From NCBI GenBank assembly GCA_002197995.1, contig NGZR01000005.1:496001-560000 (forward strand): a stretch of DNA of 64,000 nucleotides, written 5' to 3'. Shown in pieces: positions 9,089 through 19,400 of the stretch. Source of the DNA: Gaeumannomyces sp. JS-464. Its lineage: Eukaryota > Ascomycota > Sordariomycetes > Magnaporthales > Magnaporthaceae. The position numbers and the translations under genes were made by a program. The notes beneath the pieces are model-generated. The model was not told where the DNA came from and did not search any database. It saw only the letters and a list, made by a program, of their open reading frames with translations. How positions within the stretch are numbered: position 1 is the first letter of the stretch; each line of letters opens with the position of its first letter.

Positions 9089-11264
9089 TTTGCCGTCGCA
9101 CAATGGACCGAGAGCTGTACACCTGATGTGAAGGGTTCGCGCAGAGGGATGGGTGCGTTCGTCGAGGCAGAAGAGCTACATCCCTGGGTCGATGGTTCTC
9201 TTAACAGCAATTTATACAACATCTATCGTGAACACCCCTGCGCGAGGGGAAGATCCCCTCTCTGGGGTGCGTCGTCGTGACGGGGGCAAATGCTACCCTA
9301 ATATCAAGACCATTCGACAGATGGAGATGGAATCACCCGTACTATGGCCCCGATCTCTTTTTGGTCATGAACTCGCAGCACGATCTGCCCAGCGAAATCG
9401 CCGAGTCTTGGGTCCTGAAAGCGGAAGGGACGATCTGCTTCCCGATTTTGCTGGGACTTGCTTTTCCCGGCCATCGAATCGTGTTTAGCCGCACCTTGTC
9501 CGATGCCAAGGCGGCATAATACCTAACCAACAATGGAGAAATTCTTTCTTGGGGCCGGAAGATCAGTGCCAGCAGGGGTAAAATGGGGGGTTGTGTAAAG
9601 TTTCTGCAACCGTTTCATTGCATACAAAGGGTGCACAATAAACCCGGCGCCTGCTAGACGTGTCTGGGAGGGGGTAGGGACCTCTTGCCCGTATCCATAA
9701 TAGCATAATCGACGTCTTCCGCTGCAAATCATCCCCCTTCGCCGGCTCTGCCGCTTGTCCTAGTTGTCGGGCCGTCCATTTGCTTTCGCCTCGAGATCTA
9801 ATCAAACGCCAGCCAAGTCTATTCCGGGCCATGTCCTCGGCGTCCACGGGGGCGGTGCGCTCTATATGGTGTGGCGTTAGGTGCCTGAGCCTGATAGCTT
9901 GCAGACATCGGGCAATCGGATTTTCGACAGTCAGTGAACTCAATAGCGTATTTGATGGTAGAGGACCCATCCTTCTTGAACTAGGTGGTGGTTTTTTTTG
10001 GACGTATGTGCACCTTGGTTCAGAGTCTGATGAGCGGCGAGGCCACGTTAGGCTGTAGTGCCTACAAATGTAACATACATGATGCTTGATTTTAAATGAG
10101 GATAATGCCAACAGGGTGGTCGTGAGGGTAAGGAAGCTTCAGTGAAAGCAAGGCGACCGAAAGATTCAGTGATTGAAAACTGATGCGAATCTGCCTATCT
10201 CAAACGGTATATGGTCAAACGTAAAACGTGCTCTGGATTATGAAGAAAGGTGGTTCGTGGGAGCTAAATGCGAATAGACTAGGAGTGGTAGAGGATTTAT
10301 ACACGCCACGAGCCGGTGACCCCAAGACATCATCTCCTAGCTAGCGCACCCTTCCACATGCCGTTCGTTGGTATCTAGATAATGAGGCGCTGAGGAGGAA
10401 AGGGGGGAGGGAGATTTCTGGTGGCGGTCTTAGCCAGGACCTGCCAGCCTGCCTGGAGAGAAACGAACTGCAGTTTAACCCATGCTCAATTATGGCCCAG
10501 GAAAGAACCTCGGGTACTACGCCAACATTACAATGTTGGTTTGGGCATCCGCTGTTATGCGGAAATAACTGTTGGTGATTGGACCGATCTCTTGCATGAA
10601 ATAACCGCCGGTGGAAGTGAGAGTGTAAAAGGTGAGCCAATCGTCCTGGCACGGCCCTGATGGTCTCACAAACGATGTGGCTCAAACGGATCACAAGGAG
10701 GCCAGCTGCCTGTGTACCCAGGAGGGATATTGGTGGCCAGGGCAATGGCTTGTGGGCTGCTCGAGGGTTTTTTTTTCCTCTTTTGTTCCCTGAGTATCCT
10801 TTAAACTTTTGAATCAATCATCCGCAGTTCTGAAAATATCTTGATGTTTCAAGTCGGTAACTATTTGCTTCTAGTGAGCCCAGGGTAGCGGGCGGCTACA
10901 GGTTAGGGAGAGAGCACGAATACGAGCTGCCCAGTAATCCAAATCTAGAGGAGAGGTACCCGTGCAGCTAGGCCGCGGCCTGGTTTGGCCAGGCAACGGC
11001 GAATCGCCACCAGGTGGTATAAATATATTGTAGAACGGCAATGCTCCGCGCGACATGCATGTTGGCGCGAGAACACCGCTCTGCCTGCCGGTCCCACATA
11101 CCCTTCCCCCACGTGCTAGGTTGGCCTCAATCGCACTGCCCGCAAATGCTTCATGCGCAAGCACCTCTGTTCCCAAGAAGGCGGATAGAATCCGCTCCAA
11201 AACCAGATTCACCAACGCTTTTTCGAACCGCCGAATATATCAGCAAGGACAAGCAAAATAGATC
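9089..11264. other. 2.2-kb gene-poor stretch
   Basis: Several frames of 80-180 codons are open on both strands but none resembles a known family, has a signal peptide or shows plausible splice structure. Composition is mixed and not RIP-like. It presumably includes the hydrolase promoter at its left end and that of the kinase-like gene at its right end. Confidence 0.5.
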
Positions 11265-12153
11265 ATGGTTTCACAGGTCACAGTCCCCATTATTTCTTCC
11301 CGCGCCGATGTGCAGACCATCGAGAGCTGGAGCACGCCGGATTTTACTGGCCCGCCACAGACTGCTGTTTCCACATCACCTCAGATGATCGCGTGTTCCA
11401 TGGCGAGGCCTCGGGCAAGGCCAAGGAGGAGCTCTCCATGGCAGAGATCCAGTCCGGACTCCTCGCTGTCCCTGATGACGCAATCTTTCCCAAGGTTCCC
11501 ACTGGCGTGGGCCTGACGACCGCCCCGGACAGCTCGCCCACGCCAGTCCACATCGAGCGCCCAGGCCTCAGCAGCTACGAGAGGCCCGAGGAGGGGGTGA
11601 CACCCCTTACGACGTCCCCCGAGATGTGCTCAACGAGGCCCTCATCATGGAGCGCATCTCCAAAGGGCCCCGGGGGTCGCACCCGTGTATCGTCTCCTAT
11701 TATGGGTGCCGCATCCACCGGGGCCGCATCACCGGCATCGTGCTAGAGAAGCACGATTCTACACTCCACGCGTTCGTCAAGGACAAGGCCGAAGACTTCG
11801 TCAAGATGGACCGGGAGGCTTTCCTTGCCAGAGTTCAGTCGGCCGTCTCATTCCTCCACAGCCTCGGGCTGGCGCACAACGATATCAATCCGTCCAACAT
11901 CATGATTGGCAAGGCGGGTGAGCCTATGCTGATCAACTTTGGAAGTTGTGAGCCTTGGGGCGCGAGTCTACAATCCCTGGGGTCTCCGGGTTGGTGCGGG
12001 GAAACATTCTTCACATCGGAACGGAAACACGACGAGTTCTCAATGAGAAAGCTGAAGGAGTGGATGGAAGGGAAGCAAAATGAGGCCAGTGTGAAGGTGG
12101 AGGAGATGCAGAGTAAGGAGGGTGTGGGCAAGGCGGAGCCATCAGCATCTTAG
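11265..12153 (+). pseudogene. Protein-kinase-like gene with frameshifts and altered DFG
   Basis: The coherent reading begins ATG at 11,265 (MVSQVTVPIISSRADVQ). It needs a frame change near 11,335 to continue as 'FYWPATDCCFHITSDDRVFHGE', and another at a run of five G at 11,593-11,597 to reach 'PYDVPRDVLNEALIMERIS'. From there the C-lobe is continuous: 'CIVSYYGCRIHRGRITGIVLE', catalytic loop 'LAHNDINPSNIM' (HND in place of HRD), metal-binding 'LINFGSC' where kinases have DFG, then 'SLGSPGWCGE'. The layout matches an expanded family of small kinase-like proteins in plant-associated fungi whose N-lobe lacks a normal glycine loop. The Asp-to-Asn change at DFG predicts loss of catalysis. The single-base shifts could be assembly errors, so this may be a pseudokinase instead of a dead gene. 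Confidence 0.65.
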
Positions 12154-13205
12154 ACATAACCGGGAATGGAAACTATTGAACCGGAGGGCATCTAGGCCGG
12201 GCCTTCTGTCGTCTAGAATTGTTTCTTCACTATTATTCATGCATTCTATTTTATCCACACGTTCCTTGCCTTCCAAATTACCTTGGTATTAATTATACTT
12301 GCTGTTGTTACTCCTATGATCCTCGAAGCCCAACAGGCATCTATCGCACAAGAAATAAAAAAGTTGTATCACCGGCGATCCCTTATTAGGGACAGGTATG
12401 AGTAACCTCGCCGTCGTGACAGACGCTCCCTAACGAGTTGCAGCACCCTTGGCGATGCCAATGGAGGCTCTTCAGCACTCCTACGCACCCGAGAATATGC
12501 AGCTAGAGGGTCTCCTACCGTTCATCCCTTCTCTTCTAGTTCTTTAGAAATAGGGGTAGAGTCGATGGATCTACTACATGCCCCTATGTTTTGAAATAGC
12601 ATCTCCTCACAACCCGTTTAAGAATTTGATAATGAGGTAATGGGCAGCCTGCTGAGACCGAGCTCATCAGAGGGGAAACTCGATGAAGTCTCTCCCCGCC
12701 TCATGTTCGGGCTTTTACGTGCACCCTTTTCTAAAGCATTTTTAACCTTAAGAGAAACCAAAAAGTAACTATTGATCAGCCCCTAATGTGTCTGAAAGGG
12801 AAAGGAAGTGATGGAATAATCACTTGATGTTGCATGAAACACGAGGCGCCATGGACTCTCAAGTGGCCGATCGGTTCAGTGCCGGGGAATTATCAGGTTT
12901 GTTAACTCAAAAAGGAAGAAATTTCACGGGCGAAATCCCAAACTAACGGGTCCAAATGGTTCACAGATGCAAGCTGCTTACTGTGTGGTACTTTATAATG
13001 CAAGCGTCCTGCCCGTGACGCGTGGTCCTGGTGACAGGGAGCCGGGATGAAAGGCCTGAGCACGTAGCATACGGAGAATAAGAGAGCACTTTTACCCCCT
13101 GAACCCGTTCAAAGGCTCAGCCCAAGACAGACCGCCGATACTGGCCTCACAGCGTCATCTTCCCCTTTTTTCCCCTCTACAACTTGACCTGTTTGCCTGG
13201 CCACC
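12154..13205. other. Intergenic, no gene seen
   Basis: About 1 kb, fairly AT-rich, with stops in all frames. It must hold the 3' end of the kinase-like gene and the promoter of the terpene-cyclase-family gene. No repeat or transposon end is recognised. Confidence 0.5.
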
Positions 13206-14190
13206 ATGGGTTTGAACGACACACCTCCCCCACACGTGCCTGCATGGCTGCCTGTCGTGTCGACGCTGGTGCTCGGCATCGGGGCGTGTGCTGGTACGCC
13301 ACCTACATCCTCATCACCATCCGGTCCATCAAGACCAAGTCGTACGGGATGCCGCTGATGGCCACCGTGCTCAACTGGTCCTGGGAGATCATCTACGCCT
13401 TTTACGTGGCCGAGCACCCTGTCGAGTTCGCCGGCCTGGCCGCCTGGTTCTTCCTCGACCTGGGCATGGTGTACACGACGGTCGTCTACGCGCCCTACGA
13501 CTGGAAGATGTCCAACCCATGGATCGGCAGGCACATGCTCTTCACACTCGTCTCCCTCACCGCGGCCGCCGTGTGGGGGAACTACGCCTTTGCCGAGTGG
13601 TGGGTGTCCAGGCCGGGCGTCGGGCACGGCGACAAGATGGGCAAGTGGTACCGCCACCAGGAGGGGTACGACGTCATGGAAATGGCGTACTGGAGCGCGC
13701 TGATCCCCCAGGCCTACATCAGCGCCGGCAGCTTGGCCATGCTGGTGTCGAGGGGCCACAGCGGCGGAGTCAGCTACGCGATCTGGTATGTGGGAGGGGC
13801 TGCACATACCCTGCGGTGCAGAACGGGCTCGGGCACCGCTCGGGCAAAGGAGAACGTGGAAGGTCTGACACGTTGTTGGGGAACAGGTTCGTCCGGGCGC
13901 TCGGGTCCTTTACCGGGCTCGTTGTGCTCTACGCCGTCATGTGGTGGTACTGGCCCGAACCCCACAGCTTTTTCGTCAACCCGTTTGCGATTTTCCTCAG
14001 CGCCCTGTTCGTCATTCCCGACGCAATTTACCCATTCGTCCTGCACCACGTCCGAAAAACAGAGGTGGAGCTGCCGGATGGCCGGCTGGTCAGTGCCTAC
14101 CAGGCAGCTTTGGAGAAGCACGGGTTAAACGGGGTGGAGTCGGACCAGGAAGTGATGGGAGACAGCGGTGAGGGTAAGATACGTCTGTGA
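13206..14190 (+). CDS. Pyr4/PaxB-type integral membrane terpene cyclase family, one frameshift
   Basis: ATG at 13,206 sits in a good context (CCACCATGG) and begins MGLNDTPPPHVPAWLP with a first membrane segment. At about 13,281-13,292 one base is missing, after which the frame continues 'WYATYILITIRSIKTKSYGMPL'. An intron 13,786-13,886 (GTATGT..ACAG) joins '..SYAIW' to 'FVRALGSF', and the stop is at 14,188-14,190. Seven or so hydrophobic segments are visible, with the family's short 'YGMPLMATVLNWSWEIIY' region (conserved acidic residue in WE) and 'IPDAIYPFVL' (conserved Asp) near the end. Family members cyclise epoxidised meroterpenoids or indole diterpenes in the ER membrane. No prenyltransferase, epoxidase or P450 is adjacent, so the substrate is unknown and a non-biosynthetic relative is possible. 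The frameshift may be real or an assembly slip. Confidence 0.72.
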
Positions 14191-14413
14191 TGGGAGGTTC
14201 AGACGCTCTCGACTGGTCACCATGGCTGGGATTGATCGACAGTGAAAGAAGGCAGTAAAGAAGGAGGGGTGGCGGAGGGAGAGGCGACACGCGGAAAGAG
14301 CAGGACATTGTTTAGAGCTAGATACATCAAGTGTAATGTCGAGAATCGGCGGTCTAGATCTTCGTGTCCAGTAGCCATGCTGTTGTTGTCGTGCGACATT
14401 TTCTTGACCAGCC

Positions 14414-14995
14414 TCACTTCCCAGCCATCCGTGCCAGCAGATGGGCATCGCTCTCGCCCTCCTCGAGGGCCTGTAGCAAGGGATCGGGATCGAAAGTCGG
14501 GCCCCGCGGATCCCTGGCGAACTCCGGACCCCGCATGTAGGCTTTGGCCATCTCCGGGTCCGCAAAGGCCTGCGCCTGTAGCTCGACCTTGCTGCCGTCC
14601 GGGTCGGCATAGTACATGCTGACCGAGATGCCGTGGTTGACGCAGTAGAGCGGCTCGATGCCCAGCTCTTTCCGAGCGCGGTAACCGCGCAGCAAGTCGC
14701 TGATGGAGCGGATGGTGAAGGCGACGTGATCGAAGCCACACATGGTTGGTGGCGCCGCCAACGTCGCGGTCCCGGACCCGTTGGACTGCGATGCCCTTGG
14801 CCTCTGGAGCGCCGAGGGGTCCAGGGCGACCGCCAGCCGGTGGTGGTGCTCGTGTCGTAGGAACATGCGCTCGGTCCGCTGCACGACGTCGGCATCGAGC
14901 AGCTTCTGATAGAAGTTGACGGTGGCGTCCATGTCCCTCGTGCGTACCACAAAATGCGCCATCTCCACCGGGCGCCGGGACTGTGGTGCGGCCAT
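14414..14995 (-). CDS. VOC-superfamily protein (glyoxalase/extradiol dioxygenase fold)
   Basis: An intact 193-residue minus-strand gene. The ATG at 14,995 starts MAAPQSRRPVEMAHFVVRTRD; an upstream in-frame extension exists but lacks conserved sequence. Two beta-alpha-beta-beta-beta modules are visible: 'AHFVVRTRDMDATVNFYQKLL' early, and 'GFDHVAFTIRSISDLLRGY' in the middle, ending in 'YYADPDGSKVELQAQAF'. The three expected metal ligands are present: His in AHF, His in FDHVAF and Glu in KVELQ. This arrangement resembles catechol 2,3-dioxygenase-like proteins. It is convergent with the terpene-cyclase-family gene, about 220 bp away. It could be a ring-cleaving dioxygenase or a detoxification enzyme; the sequence does not decide between them. 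Confidence 0.85.
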   Translation of the reverse strand: MAAPQSRRPVEMAHFVVRTRDMDATVNFYQKLLDADVVQRTERMFLRHEHHHRLAVALDPSALQRPRASQSNGSGTATLAAPPTMCGFDHVAFTIRSISDLLRGYRARKELGIEPLYCVNHGISVSMYYADPDGSKVELQAQAFADPEMAKAYMRGPEFARDPRGPTFDPDPLLQALEEGESDAHLLARMAGK

Positions 14996-15493
14996 CGTTT
15001 CTTGTTCGTGGGTGGCGCGAAGGGATGGATGATGGATAGGGTTTCTGCGGCCAAGCTCAAGCGCAGGAGGAAGACGGCAGAGCGGCAGCAAAGCTCTTTA
15101 GGCGTTGCGTCGGTGCGGGGGTCGCTTTTTCGGGACGCTCGGAGCTTGAGGTTAATGCCTAGGTAGCCTGCGCCTTTGCATCGGAGGTCCGGCCTTTAAC
15201 GTCGCTCGGACGGGCCTCAGACTCGGCTTTGTTTGACCGCGGTAGGCTATCAGATGAGCTGGAGAGGGGACGAACCCACTGTGCCGCCAGCTTCGCCAGC
15301 CATGGAAGTCAACTTTGCCAACCTTCGCCTTCACCATGTCACCGCCGCGAGACAGCGCCTCCGTCTCGACATCGGTCTTGTTTTGATCTGAATCCGCTCT
15401 GGAAAGGCCTGCCCGGGTCAACCGACCGTATCCGGCTGGCGGTGCACAACGCACGGCCGCGCCAATGTTGCCTATCAGGCTGCCAACGGAAGC
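14996..15493. other. Unique flank left of the nested transposon block
   Basis: Ordinary-composition DNA with no recognised gene, containing the VOC gene promoter. Its last five bases (15,489-15,493, GAAGC) are the left copy of the target duplication of the Copia element. Confidence 0.6.
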
Positions 15494-15729
15494 TGTTGGT
15501 AGGAGTGGTACTCCTGTAGGCACGGAGATCTCCTAAAAGGAAAGAACAAAGATCTATAGATCTGGAACTGGTGTCTTTAATAATGCATATCTGTGTAGGA
15601 ATCTAGTTACAGGAAGGGATCGCAAGATCCCCTTTTGTAGGCTCGTTGGGAGCGCACGGCCCGTGGGCCTGCGGCTTCCACGAAGCGTGGGCCCTTTCTG
15701 GATGCAGCGCTAGATCACGTGGATTAACA
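15494..15729 (-). repeat. Copia LTR (left copy)
   Basis: 236 bp, TGTTGG to TTAACA. It matches the copy at 36,375-36,610 over its full length with scattered transitions and a few single-base indels. It keeps near-normal composition, unlike the interior of the element. Confidence 0.92.
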
Positions 15730-16950
15730 CTGGCAATTCTTTCTTTAAGCGCGTGCATCGGTAAATGCTCGTTTTCCAAATCCCGGGATCTATAATACTA
15801 ATAACAAAGGAATCCGGATTTGGTAACCTGCTTTAAAAACAAAGGAAAAAAGGGCAAAGGGATTGTGCTGGATATCGGTAGGGATTGTGAATAAAAACTG
15901 TAAATAGGAACAATAGGAAATGGGGCAATGTTTGGTTAAGCGCTCGTAAAATTAAGTAATGCCGAATTAAGTGCGCATAATAGCAATAAATAAACTTAAT
16001 AAAGATTTATTGGGCCGTATGCGTGCTAATCGGTGTAATAGGAAAAAGCAAATCGGAAGGATAACTTAAAGGGCTTGGGATATTTTAAAAGCCGTAAGCC
16101 TTAATCGTTATAATTTGGAACTTAATCCTTACAACCACAAATATCGATATCCCCGCTGCCTGTGCCGATCTTGCTTTTTTGTTTTGCTGCTTAACTAATC
16201 ACCGCGATAGTATCCATTCACTTTAAGGGAGCTAATAAGGGCAAATCCGTTAAAAAAGGTTAAGTTAGCGTTAAAACGGTCCCAAATAATAGCGTTAAAA
16301 AAACTCGTGCCAAAAAGGGAAAAGGCAAATCCCTTGCTCGCCCGCGCCCTGCAAAGGGCAAACAAAAATCGTTCCCATGCTTAAATTGCCTCAACTCTTT
16401 TTGGCCGGCAAATCCGATAAAATTAAGTGCTTTAACACCGAGCCGGTCGGCAACCGTTACTGGTCTTATGCTTTTGGTTATTCGTATTAACCGGTGTAAA
16501 TAATCTTTTAGGCTTTGGTTTGCTAATTTTTGCGCTAACGACCGGTAGTCCTAAAATCGCAATAGCTTTAGCCAAAAAGTTTATAACTAAATACTTCCGC
16601 GAAACTATTATTAAGGTATAATAGCTAATCCTTTATTTAGCTATTTTAATGCTTTGTTAACCATACTTTGGCTATTTTTAGGATTTCGCGAAATGGCGCA
16701 CCATTACCAAATACATAATCCTTTTTAAAAAGAGGAATAAGCCGGTAAAGTTAACGCTAATTTTATTAAAATAAGTGCTACTAAGCGGAAAACGGCGGGC
16801 CGCGTTACCGCTTAGCGTATATTCGATGCGGCGTTTTTAAAAGTAGGGGATAACCTGTTTAAAGCTCCTAACGATAACGAGGATAAGAACGAAAAGATAG
16901 CTAAAAAGGGAAAAGGATAAGGGTGCTAATAATATCGATAAATAAGCTGG
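15730..16950 (+). other. AT-rich Copia 3' segment with a degenerate antisense frame
   Basis: This 1.2 kb lies between the end of Copia pol and its LTR. On the plus strand (antisense to Copia) a frame at about 16,231-16,470 reads as Lys/Arg-rich protein (KGKSLARPRPAKGKQKS) followed by a CLNC pair at 16,378-16,389, with an in-frame TAA where CAA is likely ancestral. This looks like a mutated small DNA- or RNA-binding protein, but no family is recognised and no start is identifiable. Confidence 0.35.
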
Positions 16951-16954
16951 TAAT

Positions 16955-17935
16955 GTGTCCGGTAATAGTGGAAATCTTTTTAGCTTAGGATAGTCGTTAT
17001 GGGATCGTTTTCCGGTTGTTTTAACGTTTTAGTAATTTCGTTTTTTTTAATTACATCGTTAGCCATTTTTAGGTTATAACAAATCGATTTTAACTGCTTT
17101 CCCTCGCTTTTTTTATTGTTTTTCGCGTTTATTTAACCCTCGATTCGTACCGTTATCGTATTGCTTATAACTAAATCTTTTAAAACTTTATTTAGTTAAT
17201 TTTTAGTTATCGCGTTTGCCGGATTATTTAATCCTACGATCCAACGGATTTCGTCGATTTCGCGGCTTTCGTAGGATTTCCTAAATGCTATAACATCGAT
17301 TATAAGCTTTTTTTCCGCTATTATGCCCAATTATACGAAGCATTAATATAGCGAAAAGCTATCGGTGCAAATTATTAGCTTCGGGGCTTTTTGGTTTAGC
17401 TTTTTAAAAATCGTTACGAGCGTAAATTAAAAATATAGGTTGCATCGAACCCGTTAACCATCCCGTAAATTTCATTTCGAAAACGCTTTTCGTAACCCTT
17501 TTGCATTTAACTAACGTTTAATGCAAAATGTTCCCGATTAATTAAAAGCTGTTTTTTAATCGTCGGATTTTTTATTACCTAATACAATTACGAACCCGAT
17601 TTGTAAACTTAAGTTTGGATTATTTGCGAATAATCCGTTTACGAAAGCGTAAAGGTTGGTTTTTTGCAAATTTAATAAAACGTACTTTAGTTTTTTTTAT
17701 ACGTTATCGATTTGCCATTTAATCCTTTTGTTTAGCTTAACCACGTTTTTTTATCCCGGGTTTTTAGCTTACGCCGTTACGAAATAGTTAATGCGGCTTT
17801 CGGTTAACATATGGAACTAATATATGCGCTTTAAGCTTTTTAAACGATATATTTATAACTTAAGCTTTTTAAATCGGTTTTTATTAGCTTAAGCCTTTTA
17901 CCTTATTTCTTTTATTAAACTTCGAGCTTATAATT
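16955..17935 (-). pseudogene. Copia pol: end of reverse transcriptase and RNase H
   Basis: Read leftward from 17,935, the frame shows fragments typical of fungal Copia RT/RNase H. These include 'AYISSIC' followed by an ex-Gln stop and 'PKAA', then 'NEIYGMVNGFDA' after a KRV-like region. The RNase H end reads 'IIDVIAFRKSYESREIDEI', 'RWIVGLNNPANAITKN', and 'NKVLKDLVISNTITVRIEG', with a stop near 17,130. Most stops fall at former CAA/CAG codons. The frame stops dead at 17,935 because the Gypsy element is inserted there; its other half resumes at 25,371. Confidence 0.82.
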
Positions 17936-17940
17936 TCCCA

Positions 17941-18129
17941 TGTTATGGTTCCGTGCTAAAAGCACGGGTAAAAGGCTTAAAGGTTACCCTTAAGCCGTTT
18001 TTATGCATATATAACTAAGGATAACTTCCGGGACTAAGTTAGCTTTCCTCCTTCCTATTTCTCTTCATTTTGCAAAATAACATCACTTTAACTCCTATTA
18101 GCCACCACCCATTAGCTTAGCTTATTACA
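17941..18129 (+). repeat. Gypsy 5' LTR
   Basis: 189 bp, TGTTATGG to TTACA, the partner of 25,177-25,365. It contains a short inverted repeat, GTGCTAAAAGCAC, near its start. Confidence 0.92.
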
Positions 18130-18167
18130 TTTTTGCAAAATCTTTTCCCGAACGCGGGATTATAACC

Positions 18168-19400
18168 ATGCTTATCCCAATCCCACCATCGCCGGGAAAC
18201 GCCGTAACCCCGGCCTCGACATTCCTTAACTAGTTAAACTTAGCAGCCATTATCGCGGAGCTATAAACACGTTTAACCGCGTTCGAAAAAAAGCTGGCCA
18301 AATTCCAAACCAACGCTAACGCGGTATTCGTCGAGCAACGCAATAAACAAAACCGCATTATCGAAGCATAAAACGCCTAATTTAAATTCGCAGGCGCCCT
18401 AATCACGTTTTCCAAACGAAAACCACTTAAAAACCCCCCGTTATACGACGGCGACGGATAAGGCTTCGACGCGTAGCGGAACGCATTTAAATATAAAATA
18501 ACCCGAAACGTGGAATTTATTAATAACGCACGCGATTATTACAAATACATTTAAGCCTCTCTTACCCCGGCCATTTAAAAAGTGGTACGCTCGTATTACG
18601 AAACCGGAAGCCCCTATAACACCTACGATTTATTGCAATTTTTTAACCATTTTGCTACCATTTTTAACAATCCATATAAAAAAGCCGAAGCTTTGTTAAA
18701 ACTAAAAGTGGTTAAAATGGAGCCGGGTTAAACGTTCGCCGCTTTTATTACGAAATTCGAAATATTATTAACCGCGGCCGGGGGCATTATATAAGCAAAC
18801 GAAAATTACAAATTAACTACTTTCGTTTGCGCATTTCGAATAAAATTCGATTAACCGCAATTTCGAGCGAAAAATAACAATTTTTATATAGCGAAATGGT
18901 TAACACGTATAAACGCATCGCTTAAATTTTAAAAGTAATCGATATGGATAATAAATTAAATAAAAAAACGCTAATTCCCTATACCGCACCCCATATTACG
19001 GATAAATCGGGGGATTTACTTATAACGGGCGTAAACGTAGCAAACATTAGTTTAAAAAAAGGCGAAAGCTAAAAGGCACGCAAATTTAAAGCATTTTAGG
19101 TTTCCTAAAAAGTGTTCCGCTAGCGGCGTAAAACCGGGGCGTGCTTAAATTATGGCAACCAGGAATACGAAAAACGGGCGTATCGCTACCGAAGCGCGAT
19201 TCGCCCCAAGCTTACCACGGTATTAAAGGCAGCGACGGCGGGTATTAACACGGGAAACGAGTAGCTTTTAACACGAGCTTTAGTTAAAAAAAGCGCCGTA
19301 ATAAACGAAATAAATTAACAACCGGAAGTTATACACTAAAAAGTGGAAAAATAAGTTAAAAAAAATTAAACGCAGTATAAATGGCCCCCCATTTTTAATA
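18168..19400 (+). pseudogene. Gypsy gag, RIP-mutated
   Basis: From ATG at 18,168 (MLIPIPPSPGNAVTPAS..) one frame runs through capsid-like sequence interrupted almost only by TAA/TAG at positions where glutamine fits. The nucleocapsid zinc knuckle at 19,142-19,183 is still recognisable as C-x2-C-x4-H-x4-C, but three of its four ligands are changed by single transitions: TAT for a Cys, TAC for the His, TAT for the last Cys. Only the first Cys (TGC) remains. This is a clear case of RIP destroying a metal site. Confidence 0.8.

Noticed and set aside
9563..10111. 182-residue minus-strand frame
   Set aside because: Composition looks random, no start context, signal or domain; long frames by chance are common in this G+C range.
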